The notes under the pieces are model-generated. The model did not search any database. It saw nothing but the letters and a program-made list of their open reading frames with translations, and was not told the origin of the DNA. A program made the translations under genes and the position numbers. A stretch of 39,018 nucleotides of DNA from an uncultured Peptococcaceae bacterium (GTDB lineage Bacteria; Bacillota; Desulfotomaculia; Desulfotomaculales; Desulfocucumaceae). Of the stretch, positions 24,225-33,084 are shown one piece after another. Position 1 is the first letter of the stretch; every line of letters begins with the position of its first letter. The stretch covers positions 1-39,018 of the forward strand of contig CATZDY010000015.1 in NCBI GenBank assembly GCA_958417755.1, read 5' to 3'.

Positions 24225-24704
24225 ATGAAAATTCCTACAACCTTGAAGCACAAACCTGTCATTGTATCGGAAAATTACGAAAACATTGACGGTAGAAAGG
24301 CCTATCACTCTGATGCCAAGGGTTTATCCCTGGGCTTGGCCCAATGGAATGACCGGGGGAAAGTGGATATATCAGCAAAGGTTTGGCGCCATACAGGAGA
24401 AAAATGGTCACGTCAGTCAGAGGAACTTCCCATGCACCGGGTCATTGATTTGGCTATATTGATCTGCCGGGCTAATCAATATTTCAGGGAAGCCTATGGT
24501 TATGAAAAACTCTATCAACCAGAAAAACCAACCATTGACCGCATTGGCTTGCAAGGGGATGCCATGACAGTGTCCGTGTGCACTGGAAATCCTATGTTGG
24601 ACGAAGATATCCAATTGTTTTCCCAAGCATTAAGTGAGGATGGAGAATTGTTGGGAGAACGGTTTCGTATTTTGGCGAGAGTCTTAAAAGAAATGGGCTA
24701 TTAA
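24225..24704 (+). CDS. DUF6530-family protein
   Basis: 159 residues; AAGGAG lies about 10 nt before the ATG. Sequence blocks such as KHKPVIVSENYENIDGR, LGLAQWNDRGKVDISAKVWR, TGEKWSRQSEELPMHRV and the closing RILARVLKEMGY match what I know as DUF6530, an uncharacterised family of small soluble proteins. No catalytic motif is evident; the density of Trp/Arg/His in the first half suggests ligand binding. It is followed, 88 nt later, by a macrodomain gene and then a flavodoxin-fold gene on the same strand, probably one transcript from the operator-controlled promoter at 23996. Confidence 0.75.
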   Translation: MKIPTTLKHKPVIVSENYENIDGRKAYHSDAKGLSLGLAQWNDRGKVDISAKVWRHTGEKWSRQSEELPMHRVIDLAILICRANQYFREAYGYEKLYQPEKPTIDRIGLQGDAMTVSVCTGNPMLDEDIQLFSQALSEDGELLGERFRILARVLKEMGY

Positions 24705-24792
24705 ACAAAGAATGAAAAGGTTATTCCTCAGTCAAAAAGAATATACATGATGAAAATTCATTTTATATTCTGTGTGCAAGGAGGTAATAATC

Positions 24793-25635
24793 GTGCACAT
24801 TCGCTTATGCATCCCGCAAGATATTTTTTTGCTAGAATGTTCTTCCACAGAAGCAAAACAATTGGTTTATCCTTTGCTTTCTCCTGAAGAAATTCAAAAG
24901 AGCCAGACCATCATGGCCCAATGTCCTCCTGAAACCAATTGTTCTGTGTGCTTTCATATCAACCCAAACACCTCTGCCATTGTTCCTGTTCCACCGGTTT
25001 TGGCAAGAGAAAATAAAACAATCCCACCTTATCAGCCCATGGATGAAGTGATAATATCCAGTTTGGCTGAAATAGGCCAGATTCCCATGCAATACAAGGG
25101 AAAATATTATTGCCTTGACCGGGTAAGCCTTGAAAAAGGGGACATTACCAAGCTCTCTGTGGATGCCATTGTCAATGCAGCCAACAGCTCCCTTTTAGGA
25201 GGCGGAGGCGTTGACGGCGCCATCCATAGAGCAGCTGGTCGAGAACTTTATGAAGCTTGTAAAGCCCTCCAGGGTTGCAAAACCGGGGAAGCAAAAGTAA
25301 CCAAAGGCTTTCGTTTACCCGCTCAGTATGTAATCCATACTGTGGGACCTATTTGGCAAGGAGGTCAGCATCAGGAAGCAGTGTTGCTACAAAGATGTTA
25401 CCAGCAGTCCCTGGAACGAGCCATTGAGATACAAGCAAAAACCATTGCCTTTCCAGCCATCAGTACCGGCGCCTACGGTTATCCCCTGCCGGAAGCCACT
25501 GACATCGCTACCTCAGCGGTGAAAGGCATTTTGGAAAAATACCCAGCAGATGTGCTGCGCAAAATCTATTTTGTCTGTTATCATGACGCTACTTATCAAG
25601 AATATGAACACAATTTATATAAATTTACTGACTAG
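24793..25635 (+). CDS. Macrodomain (O-acetyl-ADP-ribose deacetylase/YmdB-like) protein with extra N-terminal domain
   Basis: 280 residues from the GTG at 24793, placed by AGGAGG 8 nt upstream. Residues about 113-280 are a macrodomain: GDITKLSVDAIVNAANSSLLGGGG, VDGAIHRAAG, the phosphate loop AISTGAYGYPLPEAT, all as in ADP-ribose-binding deacetylases or hydrolases of the YmdB/TARG1 group. The first 110 or so residues are not part of that fold. They contain CPPETNCSVCFH and proline-rich text, and I do not recognise them. Likely role is removing or reading ADP-ribose marks or processing O-acetyl-ADP-ribose. It is 88 nt after the DUF6530 gene and 9 nt before the flavodoxin-fold gene. Confidence 0.88.
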   Translation: MHIRLCIPQDIFLLECSSTEAKQLVYPLLSPEEIQKSQTIMAQCPPETNCSVCFHINPNTSAIVPVPPVLARENKTIPPYQPMDEVIISSLAEIGQIPMQYKGKYYCLDRVSLEKGDITKLSVDAIVNAANSSLLGGGGVDGAIHRAAGRELYEACKALQGCKTGEAKVTKGFRLPAQYVIHTVGPIWQGGQHQEAVLLQRCYQQSLERAIEIQAKTIAFPAISTGAYGYPLPEATDIATSAVKGILEKYPADVLRKIYFVCYHDATYQEYEHNLYKFTD

Positions 25636-25644
25636 TGAGGTTGA

Positions 25645-26235
25645 ATGATGAAAATTTTACTTATCAATGCTTGTATAAGAGATGTCCAAATGTCGAGAAC
25701 ATACCGTCTTTATGATGCATTCGTCAAAACCTATCAACAACAACACCCAGAAGATGTGTTAGAAGAAATTGTTTTAAGAAACAAAGCCCTATATCCCCTT
25801 CTGGCAGAAAACATTGAAAAGCGAAATCAATTGTTAGCCCAAAAGAACTTACAGGATCCTATATTTCATTACGCCCATACCTTTGCCCAAGCTGATAAAA
25901 TCATCATCAGTGCCCCCTATTGGGATTTAAGTTTTCCTGCTTTACTTAAAATTTATTTTGAGCATATTTGCGTGACAGGAATCACCTTTAAATATACTGA
26001 AAAAGGTGTGCAGGGGCTTTGTAAAGCCAGCAAATTGTTGTATATCTCCACCCTAGGCGGTTTTATTGAAACCCTTGATTTGGGCAAGGAATATATAAAA
26101 TCCCTGGGACAAATGTTTGGCATTCCTCAATTCGATTCTATCCAGGCGGAAGGTTTGGATATAGAAGGGGCACCCATAGAAACCATCATGGCCCAGGGCA
26201 TTGAGAAAGCCAAAACCCTGGCCATTGCCTGGTAA
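25645..26235 (+). CDS. Flavodoxin-fold NAD(P)H oxidoreductase
   Basis: 196 residues. The start MKILLINACIRD (a second ATG at 25648 has better spacing from GAGG), the ISAPYWDLSFPALLKIYFEHI segment and YISTLGGF are typical of the Flavodoxin_2/AzoR group, which bind FMN and reduce quinones or azo compounds with NAD(P)H. The usual flavodoxin phosphate loop is modified: CIRDVQMSRTYRL instead of the S-x-S-x-S type loop. Only 9 nt separate it from the macrodomain gene, so both very likely share an mRNA. Substrate unknown. Confidence 0.85.
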   Translation: MMKILLINACIRDVQMSRTYRLYDAFVKTYQQQHPEDVLEEIVLRNKALYPLLAENIEKRNQLLAQKNLQDPIFHYAHTFAQADKIIISAPYWDLSFPALLKIYFEHICVTGITFKYTEKGVQGLCKASKLLYISTLGGFIETLDLGKEYIKSLGQMFGIPQFDSIQAEGLDIEGAPIETIMAQGIEKAKTLAIAW

Positions 26236-26310
26236 TAAGTAATGGAAAGTACTTTTTTAAAAATTTTCGAATAGAAAAGGATCCTTTCATATCTCCCAGC
26301 TTTTATCCTT

Positions 26311-26835
26311 CTATTGCGTTAAGGTTGCCATAGTGTCTTGAAAAATTTGCAGATGAATCCTTTCGTCCTGGACAATGCGCAGTAAAATAGCGGAAACATT
26401 AGGATCTTCTATGCCCCTCGCATGGGCAGTGTAAGCATCAATGGCTGACTGCTCCAAATATAGATTAAAGGTTAGCATATCTTTTAGCTGTTTGGTATAA
26501 TTCATCATACCACCATTCCAAACAATGGGACGATTGTGTTGGATTGAGGCACATTGGGGGGTTCCCCCTAACAACACAATCAATTGACCCAATATATCCA
26601 AATGATGCATTTCCACCACAGCTATGCGGGCCAAAAGTTTGGCAAACTCACTATCAATATTTCCTAAAATCCAATGTTGGTATAAATATTCAAATATGGC
26701 TGTCATTTCTCCTTTGGCAGAAGCAAAGTCTTGGGATAATATATGGGCGTACCGTAAATTCGGCTTACTCACTTCAATCTTGGGATATGGCTCTGGGGCA
26801 GCCACCAGGGGCAGCGTGGATTCGTTCCTTTGCAT
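26311..26835 (-). CDS. Ferritin-like di-metal protein (manganese-catalase/CotJC-like)
   Basis: 174 residues. The four-helix metal ligands can be picked out: E43 (KGEMTAIFEY), E75-x2-H78 (VVEMHHLDIL), E128 (YLEQSAIDAY) and E158-x2-H161 (VQDERIHLQIF). The two ExxH pairs define a ferritin-like di-iron or di-manganese site. The N-terminus (about 30 residues, Pro-rich) has no signal peptide. It is shorter than manganese catalase and resembles the bacterioferritin/rubrerythrin-like and spore-coat CotJC groups; exact activity is open. GGGAGG is about 10 nt upstream of the ATG. It is monocistronic and reads toward the flavodoxin-fold gene. Confidence 0.82.
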   Translation of the reverse strand: MQRNESTLPLVAAPEPYPKIEVSKPNLRYAHILSQDFASAKGEMTAIFEYLYQHWILGNIDSEFAKLLARIAVVEMHHLDILGQLIVLLGGTPQCASIQHNRPIVWNGGMMNYTKQLKDMLTFNLYLEQSAIDAYTAHARGIEDPNVSAILLRIVQDERIHLQIFQDTMATLTQ

Positions 26836-26939
26836 GCAACCAAGTCCTCCCTATCAAAACAATATATTCTATACTATATGTATGGGCATTCCCCTGTAGA
26901 CCCTTTCATGAGCTCATACATCAAGCCCTTTGGTCGAAT

Positions 26940-26981
26940 GGATAAAATAAACAAACCTGTTCTTTTATCGAACAGGTTTGT
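26940..26981 (-). terminator. Terminator of the flavoenzyme gene (minus strand)
   Basis: Perfect 12-bp stem ACAAACCTGTTC (26951-26962) with 26970-26981, 7-nt loop. On the minus strand it is followed by TTATTTTAT. It lies about 50 nt past the stop of the flavoenzyme gene. Confidence 0.85.
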
Positions 26982-27030
26982 ACTTGCATTTTGTTTGAAC
27001 AATATTCACCTGTAAACGAACATTGATTCC

Positions 27031-29004
27031 CTATAATGCAATGGCAGCCTCAAATCCAGACCGCACAGCACTTTCTATGCGACCCACTTGCTTCGCATCC
27101 CCTATAAGATAAACCAAAGGAAATTCTTTTTGCAATGCTTTTCCCAAGGTATTTCGGGATTTTACACCCAAGGACAATACCACCTCATCCGTAGGATAGG
27201 TGACAATGCTTTTATCTGCCACCCTTTGCAAAGTAACCCCATTGTCAGTTATAGCAATCAACTGATGTCCTGGCATCATATGCACTGGGAATTTTCCTAA
27301 ACGCTCCTTGGCATCCAGCAAATGTTGCACATATACCCCTTTGCCGATTTCATCAAGCATTTCAATGATGGAAACCTCATTGCCCTGGGTACATAGCAAT
27401 TCTGCTGTCTCCAAGCCGGACAAACCAGAACCAATGAGCGCCACCTTTTTCCCCTTAAGAATCACCCTACCACACAAGACATCTTGAATGGTGCACACAT
27501 TATCTCCGGCTATTCCTTCAATGGATTGGGGAACAATGGGTTCTGCCCCAGTGGCCACAAAAACCGCATAGGGTTGCATATCCTTGATGGCCTCTACTGT
27601 GGCTTTACAATTCAATCTGATCTCCACGCCCAAGCGGTTCAATTGGTGCCGCTCATAGTCAATGATGTAATTGATTTTGTCTTTCATCGGCGGCTTATTG
27701 GCTAAATTAATTTGTCCGCCAATGGTAGAATCCTTTTCCAATATCACAGGCCGAAAACCCCGTAAAGCCAATACCCTGGCTGCCTCTAAACCAGCACAAC
27801 CAGCCCCAATCACCACAACCTTTCGCCCAGCCCCCTCTTGCTGGTATGCGGGATAGGCCAACTCCCTTACAGCCCGAGGATTTACGGCGCATTGAATCGG
27901 CCCACGATTGGGTATCACATCACTCAATAAAGTTTCAAAACAATAACAACAAGATATGCATTTGCAAATTTCCTCTTCTCGTCCTCCATAGGCTTTGTTT
28001 ACCCAATACGCATCTGCCACCAAAGCTCGGCCCAGTCCTATGAAATCAACAATATGCTCTTCCAATAGTTGTTCTGCAAAAGCAGGCTCTTTTACCACAT
28101 CCACTGCAATAACAGGAACTTGCACCGCTTGCTTCACAGTTTGAATCATACTTGTTCGAGCCCCTTGGGGATATGTCATGGGCTCTGAAAGAGCATTTAA
28201 AGTCTCATAAATGCCATGGGATATATTTAATACGTCAATCCCCATTTTTTCCAAAGCCCGGGCTATCCGAAGGCCTTCCTTTAAATCAAGATATGGTTCT
28301 GTTACCCCGTTTTTATCCAACAATTCATCCACTGTGAGCCGGACACCCACAGGATACGTTTGACCACAAGCTTCTTTAATCCCTGCGATAACTTCCTGTA
28401 TAAAGGTCAAACGCTTATCAAAGCTCCCCCCGTATTTGTCCGTGCGTTTGTTGGTATAAGGACTTAAAAATTGCGATATCAAATAGCCATGGGCTCCGTG
28501 CAGCTCTACACCATCCATCCCTGCCTTTTGAGCCCGTAGGGCCCCCTCTATAAAGTCTTGCACCAAGGCTTCCACTTCCTTTAGTGTCAAGGCCCTGGTT
28601 TCCTGCTGGCACACGCCGCAAGGAATGGCACTGGGCGCTACCACGGGCTGATTGCCGTTTAAGTTGGCATAAGTCTCCCGCCCGGGATGATGCAATTGCA
28701 CAAAAATCTTTGTCCCATGGGCATGAATGGCTTTGGACAATCTTTGCAGAGAAGGAATTAAATCATCCCGGGCCACTGACATTTGGCGTACAGCGGCAAC
28801 TCCATGTTCATCATTTACCCGGGTATTTTCCGCAATGATGAGACCAACTCCACCCCGGGCTCTCTCTTCATAATAAGCGATCATAGCATCTGAAACACTT
28901 TGGTCCTCATTGTTTGCACCCACTGCCAATGGAGCCATCACAACTCTGTTTTTTAATTTTAAATGACCAATTTTACCTTCTTCAAATAATTTTTGATATT
29001 TCAT
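27031..29004 (-). CDS. NADH:flavin oxidoreductase / 2,4-dienoyl-CoA reductase-type enzyme (old yellow enzyme plus FAD/NAD domain)
   Basis: 657 residues. Residues 1-340 form an old-yellow-enzyme TIM barrel (KLKNRVVMAPL, HHPGR, VELHGAHGYLISQFLSPYTNKRTDKYGG split over 167-192, GLGRALVADAY). An iron-sulfur segment follows at 347-372, then an FAD domain (VVVIGAGCAGLEAARVL) and an NAD(P)H domain (VALIGSGLSGLETAELL). This is the layout of FadH and BaiCD/BaiH-type ene-reductases, which reduce activated C=C bonds. Cysteine spacing is C349-x2-C352-x2-C355...C372, not the C-x2-C-x3-C-x11-C of FadH, so cluster ligation may differ. AGGGAGG precedes the ATG. Monocistronic. Confidence 0.93.
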   Translation of the reverse strand: MKYQKLFEEGKIGHLKLKNRVVMAPLAVGANNEDQSVSDAMIAYYEERARGGVGLIIAENTRVNDEHGVAAVRQMSVARDDLIPSLQRLSKAIHAHGTKIFVQLHHPGRETYANLNGNQPVVAPSAIPCGVCQQETRALTLKEVEALVQDFIEGALRAQKAGMDGVELHGAHGYLISQFLSPYTNKRTDKYGGSFDKRLTFIQEVIAGIKEACGQTYPVGVRLTVDELLDKNGVTEPYLDLKEGLRIARALEKMGIDVLNISHGIYETLNALSEPMTYPQGARTSMIQTVKQAVQVPVIAVDVVKEPAFAEQLLEEHIVDFIGLGRALVADAYWVNKAYGGREEEICKCISCCYCFETLLSDVIPNRGPIQCAVNPRAVRELAYPAYQQEGAGRKVVVIGAGCAGLEAARVLALRGFRPVILEKDSTIGGQINLANKPPMKDKINYIIDYERHQLNRLGVEIRLNCKATVEAIKDMQPYAVFVATGAEPIVPQSIEGIAGDNVCTIQDVLCGRVILKGKKVALIGSGLSGLETAELLCTQGNEVSIIEMLDEIGKGVYVQHLLDAKERLGKFPVHMMPGHQLIAITDNGVTLQRVADKSIVTYPTDEVVLSLGVKSRNTLGKALQKEFPLVYLIGDAKQVGRIESAVRSGFEAAIAL

Positions 29005-29459
29005 GTAAAAACCTCCCTTCGCAAAGAGAAGGATATAATCTGCTATTTTATCTTCAAAATATGAACTTAAAAATAAATTATTTGTTTATATCATAAATAT
29101 ACCACTTTATTTGTAAATTTCAACCTTCATCAAGTAAAAATATTTTTACATAAAAATTCAAAAATACATACAATTAATACAATTCATACATATAACGGTC
29201 TTAAAAATAATGACAATATTTATTATCACAAATACCATGTGCATTACAATTTATGTCCTACCAATTCACTAACGAATCACATTGAAAGTAAGCAAATGAC
29301 TTTAAAGTATACTATATTTGAAAGTCATCATTTATTTATTGAATGTTTTCACAAATCAAGATTATGTACTGGATATCTTGTATGAAGAAGATTAAAATAA
29401 AGGGAATATGTTCTTTATATAAAATTTATCTATAGATGATGTAATAAGGAGGTTATGGA
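29005..29459. other. 455-nt AT-rich intergenic region
   Basis: No large gene. ATGACTTT (29296-29303) is mirrored by AAAGTCAT (29321-29328) around an AGTATACT centre. It ends in the strong ribosome-binding site of a 41-codon ORF. Confidence 0.4.
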
Positions 29460-29585
29460 ATGGCTATCAACAATCGTATCAGTATAGGATTAGAAAGATT
29501 TGCTCAGGTTATTGATATGCTTCGCTTAGGGGATCCTGTGGTTTGGCAAGTGGATTTCAATCGATTTTTTAATAAAGTAATGTAG
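29460..29585 (+). CDS. Small hypothetical protein (41 aa)
   Basis: ATG at 29460, preceded by AAGGAGG with an ideal 7-nt spacing; stop TAG at 29583-29585. The peptide starts MAINNRISIGLERFAQVIDM and ends in an aromatic, amphipathic stretch (VVWQVDFNRFFNKVM). No family recognised. It is 114 nt upstream of the PTS-EAL gene on the same strand, so it could be a leader or accessory peptide, or a remnant of a larger gene. Confidence 0.5.
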   Translation: MAINNRISIGLERFAQVIDMLRLGDPVVWQVDFNRFFNKVM

Positions 29586-29699
29586 TGCAGCATCAAAACC
29601 AACCAAAATATTTGCCGCTCTGATCGCAAGACCACTTTATGTAAATAATCCATAACTTCATTCCTGACCTGTCATCCCAACTTGATGAGGAGCAAAGCA

Positions 29700-31823
29700 A
29701 TGCAAAACCAAGCAAAGAACAGCAACCTTTTTAATAAAATCGAAGAAAACAGCCTCTTGCTGGCAATTCGCAATGGGTTGGTTTTGGCCATTCCAGCCAT
29801 CCTGTGCGGTTCCATGGCTTTGCTTTTATTAAGTTTACCAATTCCTGTTTTTCAGCATTTTCTCCATAGCGCCTTTCATGGCATGTTGGTAGATATTTTG
29901 ACCATGATTCAACAGGCAACGCTAGGGCTCATATCCCTTATTTTACTTTTAACCATTAGCCATAGTTATGAACAGCTCTTGCACCCTCCTTATCATGGCA
30001 TCATGCCCATTGTCAGTCTGTGCTCTTATATTGCCTTTACCTGCAACCGCACAGAAGATTTTAGCTTTGCCATCTTTCAAAGCACTTGGCTATTTAACGC
30101 TATTTTTGTAGCTATATTGGCTTCCCTTCTTTTTACCTGGTTTTATAAATATTTTTCTTTACACACCAAAACCTATACGGATGGAGCGGACACTGCATTC
30201 AATGCTGTGGTTTCTGTTATCATCCCTTTTTGTCTTGTTGTGTTCTGCTTTTCCCTTTTGAACATTGTCATGGTCAGTATATTTGGGATCCCTAACTTCC
30301 AGACTGTGATTTCTGATTTCATTTATACGATTTTCACCTCTTTAGGCAGAACATTAGGAAGCGGCTTGCTCTTTATTCTTTGCATGCATTTGATGTGGTT
30401 TTTGGGCATTCATGGCAGCAATGTATTGGACGATGTGGCCAAGGGCATCTTTGGCCATGGCATGGATATCAATGCCCAGCTCATCCAAGCTGGACAGATA
30501 CCCACTGAAATTTTAACCAAAACCTTTTTCGATACCTTTGTTTTATTTGGGGGTTGCGGCACGTTAACCTGTCTCGTGGTTGCCATATTCTTGTTTGAGC
30601 ACAGAAAGAACGTACGAGAGTTGACCAAAATGGCCACCATTCCTTTGTTGTTTAATATCAATGAATTGATGGTTTTTGGTATTCCCATTGTGCTAAATCC
30701 TGCATATTTGATCCCCTTTATCGTCACGCCCCTGGTACTCACCATCACCAGCTTTTTGGCTACCACTTTAGGCTTGGTTCCTTATGCCACTCATTCTGTG
30801 GAATGGACCACCCCCATCTTTTTAAGCGGTTATGCGGCCACAAATTCCATTGCTGGAAGCCTATTACAACTCCTCAATTTGGCCATTGGAGTCTTCATTT
30901 ACAAACCCTTTGTCCAAATTTCTCAAAAACACCATGTTAATACCACAAAGGCACGGATAAAAAATCTTGTCCAAATGGTGCAATCGTGTGAACAAAAAAG
31001 CATAACCCCCAACTTACTAAACCGCAATGATAGCATTGGGGCCATGGCCAAAAACTTGGTCAGTGATCTCCAATATATGCTCAAAAGCAAAACAATCAAT
31101 CTGTTCTATCAGCCCCAGGTCAATGACCAAGGGCAAATCATTGGGGCTGAAGCCCTCTTGCGTTGGAAGCATCCCATTGGCGGCTATTTGTATCCCCCCC
31201 TTGTCATTGCTTTGGCGGAGGAAGCTGGTATCGCGGAGGAATTGGGTTTTGTGATTCTGCAACAAGCTTGTACAGATTTAAATACTTTGGATAAGCTTTT
31301 TGGCCATTCCCTACATGTTGCTGTGAATATCACAGCAACTCAATTGGAGAATGAGCAGTGCGTAGAAAGATTACAAAATCTTTTACAACAATATGATTTT
31401 TCTCCTGAAAAACTATGCCTGGAATTAACGGAACAAACAGCTTTGTCCAGTTCCCCAGCCATTACTCAACGTATTAAAGCCATTCGCAACCTAGGGGTAA
31501 ACATCGTTATCGATGACTTTGGTATGGGGCATAATTCCTTGATTTACCTACAAAACAATCAATTTGATATGGTTAAATTGGACGGTGCTTTGGTAAAAAA
31601 TATCATGACCAATCAAAGATGCCAAGACATCATTGCTTCCATTCTCTACTTATCCAAATCCTTGCGTTTTCAAGTATTGGCTGAGTTTGTGGAAACCCTG
31701 GAGCAAAAAGAAACCTTAGAACATTTAGGTTGCACAAATTATCAAGGCTACCTGTATAGCCCAGCCATTCCTTTGCCAGAATTAACGACATATATACAAG
31801 TGCACCAAATCAATCAGTTCTGA
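29700..31823 (+). CDS. PTS EIIC permease domain fused to an EAL phosphodiesterase domain
   Basis: 707 residues from the ATG at 29700 (GAGGAG 7 nt upstream). Residues about 15-410 are a lactose/cellobiose-type EIIC: eight to ten membrane helices, GIHGSNVLDD, and the signature loop IPLLFNINELMVFGIPIVLNP. After a 50-residue linker, residues about 465-700 form an EAL domain with the key motifs kept: AEALLRW (483-489), NITATQ, LELTEQ, IDDFGMGHNSL, VKLDGAL and AEFVET, so it should hydrolyse cyclic-di-GMP. No EIIA or EIIB domain is encoded alongside. The likely role is sugar (or sugar-phosphate) sensing at the membrane that sets local cyclic-di-GMP, rather than bulk transport. Confidence 0.93.
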   Translation: MQNQAKNSNLFNKIEENSLLLAIRNGLVLAIPAILCGSMALLLLSLPIPVFQHFLHSAFHGMLVDILTMIQQATLGLISLILLLTISHSYEQLLHPPYHGIMPIVSLCSYIAFTCNRTEDFSFAIFQSTWLFNAIFVAILASLLFTWFYKYFSLHTKTYTDGADTAFNAVVSVIIPFCLVVFCFSLLNIVMVSIFGIPNFQTVISDFIYTIFTSLGRTLGSGLLFILCMHLMWFLGIHGSNVLDDVAKGIFGHGMDINAQLIQAGQIPTEILTKTFFDTFVLFGGCGTLTCLVVAIFLFEHRKNVRELTKMATIPLLFNINELMVFGIPIVLNPAYLIPFIVTPLVLTITSFLATTLGLVPYATHSVEWTTPIFLSGYAATNSIAGSLLQLLNLAIGVFIYKPFVQISQKHHVNTTKARIKNLVQMVQSCEQKSITPNLLNRNDSIGAMAKNLVSDLQYMLKSKTINLFYQPQVNDQGQIIGAEALLRWKHPIGGYLYPPLVIALAEEAGIAEELGFVILQQACTDLNTLDKLFGHSLHVAVNITATQLENEQCVERLQNLLQQYDFSPEKLCLELTEQTALSSSPAITQRIKAIRNLGVNIVIDDFGMGHNSLIYLQNNQFDMVKLDGALVKNIMTNQRCQDIIASILYLSKSLRFQVLAEFVETLEQKETLEHLGCTNYQGYLYSPAIPLPELTTYIQVHQINQF

Positions 31824-31959
31824 TAATTGGCAAAATGACGCGCTCCCTTGCAAAAAAATCAACAGGGATCATAACAAATCCACCATGCAAATCTCAGTCT
31901 TGAAATATCAATCAACAACATTTGCGTTTCATACCACTTTAGGAAAGGAATGATTTCCC

Positions 31960-33033
31960 ATGTTTTACATGCCAACCAATATACAATGGGGGGTAAAACA
32001 ACATGCCCCCCTCCTAAAAACATTTGGCCAAAGGGCCCTTATTGTCACTGGCAAATCCTCAGCCCAAAACGGTGCCTTATCAGATATGCTGGAAGCTTTG
32101 GATAGCCAGAACATGGTTGTATCAGTATTTGACCAAACAGCAGAAAACCCATCCGTGGAAAATGTGCTGCAAGCCACCCAGCTGGGCCTTCAATTTGATG
32201 CGCATATGATCATTGGCATAGGCGGCGGCTCTCCACTGGACGCTGCAAAGGCAGTCAGTCTTATGGTAGCCAACCCCCAGCTACCAGCTGCTTCCATGTT
32301 CACCCCGGAAAAAAGGCAGCATTTACCTGTGATTGCCATTCCCACCACTGCTGGTACTGGTTCTGAAGTTACCCCTTACGCGGTTATCACCCATCATGGC
32401 CAACAAACCAAAATCACCATTCCCCAAGCCCTTTTCCCTGCTTTGGCTTTGTTGGATCCTCAGTATATGCAGCATTTGCCAGAAAACATTACCTATAGTA
32501 CCACCTTAGACGCCTTATCCCATTTGATAGAAAGCTATCTGTCCGCCCGGGCCAATCCCCTAAGCGATGAGATAAACGAAGGGGGATTTCGCCTTTTCAA
32601 CCAATGGCAGGAAGCCTTGTTGCATCAGGATTTCACCCCAGAGCTTCGGAAAAGCTTGTTGCTCATGTCCACCATGGCCGGCATGGCCATTGCCCAAACA
32701 GGCACCAGCCTTCCCCACGGCTTGGGTTATGCTTTGACTTATCATAAACAAATACCCCACGGCTTTGCCAATGCCTTGGTTATGCAAAGTTATCTCAGAC
32801 TTTGCCGCAACCAGTCAAAGGTTGAGCGGATGTTAACATTATGCGGCTTTTCCCATTTAGACCAATTGCAACAATTCATCCAACAAATCATACCTTTGTC
32901 TTTACATCTTTCAGCAGAAGAAATCGAGCATTTCTCCCAAGCCATGTGGAACAACAAAAAGAAATTAGCCTGCCATCCGGATCCCTTAACAATAGAGGAT
33001 ATCCGCGCCATTTACCGCAATAGCATATCTTAA
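31960..33033 (+). CDS. Iron-containing (group III) alcohol dehydrogenase
   Basis: 357 residues, slightly short for the family (about 380). NAD(P)-binding GIGGGSPLDAAK, then IPTTAGTGSEVTPYAVI. Metal ligands are a Asp/His pair in TTLDALSHLIES and two His in GTSLPHGLGYALTYHKQIPHG. It oxidises or forms short alcohols or related aldehydes; the substrate cannot be told. AAAGGAA lies about 10 nt before the ATG. It sits between the PTS-EAL fusion and mutY on the same strand, with gaps of 136 and 51 nt. No terminator separates it from mutY, so read-through is likely. Confidence 0.92.
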   Translation: MFYMPTNIQWGVKQHAPLLKTFGQRALIVTGKSSAQNGALSDMLEALDSQNMVVSVFDQTAENPSVENVLQATQLGLQFDAHMIIGIGGGSPLDAAKAVSLMVANPQLPAASMFTPEKRQHLPVIAIPTTAGTGSEVTPYAVITHHGQQTKITIPQALFPALALLDPQYMQHLPENITYSTTLDALSHLIESYLSARANPLSDEINEGGFRLFNQWQEALLHQDFTPELRKSLLLMSTMAGMAIAQTGTSLPHGLGYALTYHKQIPHGFANALVMQSYLRLCRNQSKVERMLTLCGFSHLDQLQQFIQQIIPLSLHLSAEEIEHFSQAMWNNKKKLACHPDPLTIEDIRAIYRNSIS

Positions 33034-33084
33034 TTTGTAGTTTCATTATCAAAGTTTTTTAATACAATCATGCAGAGGTTAAAC

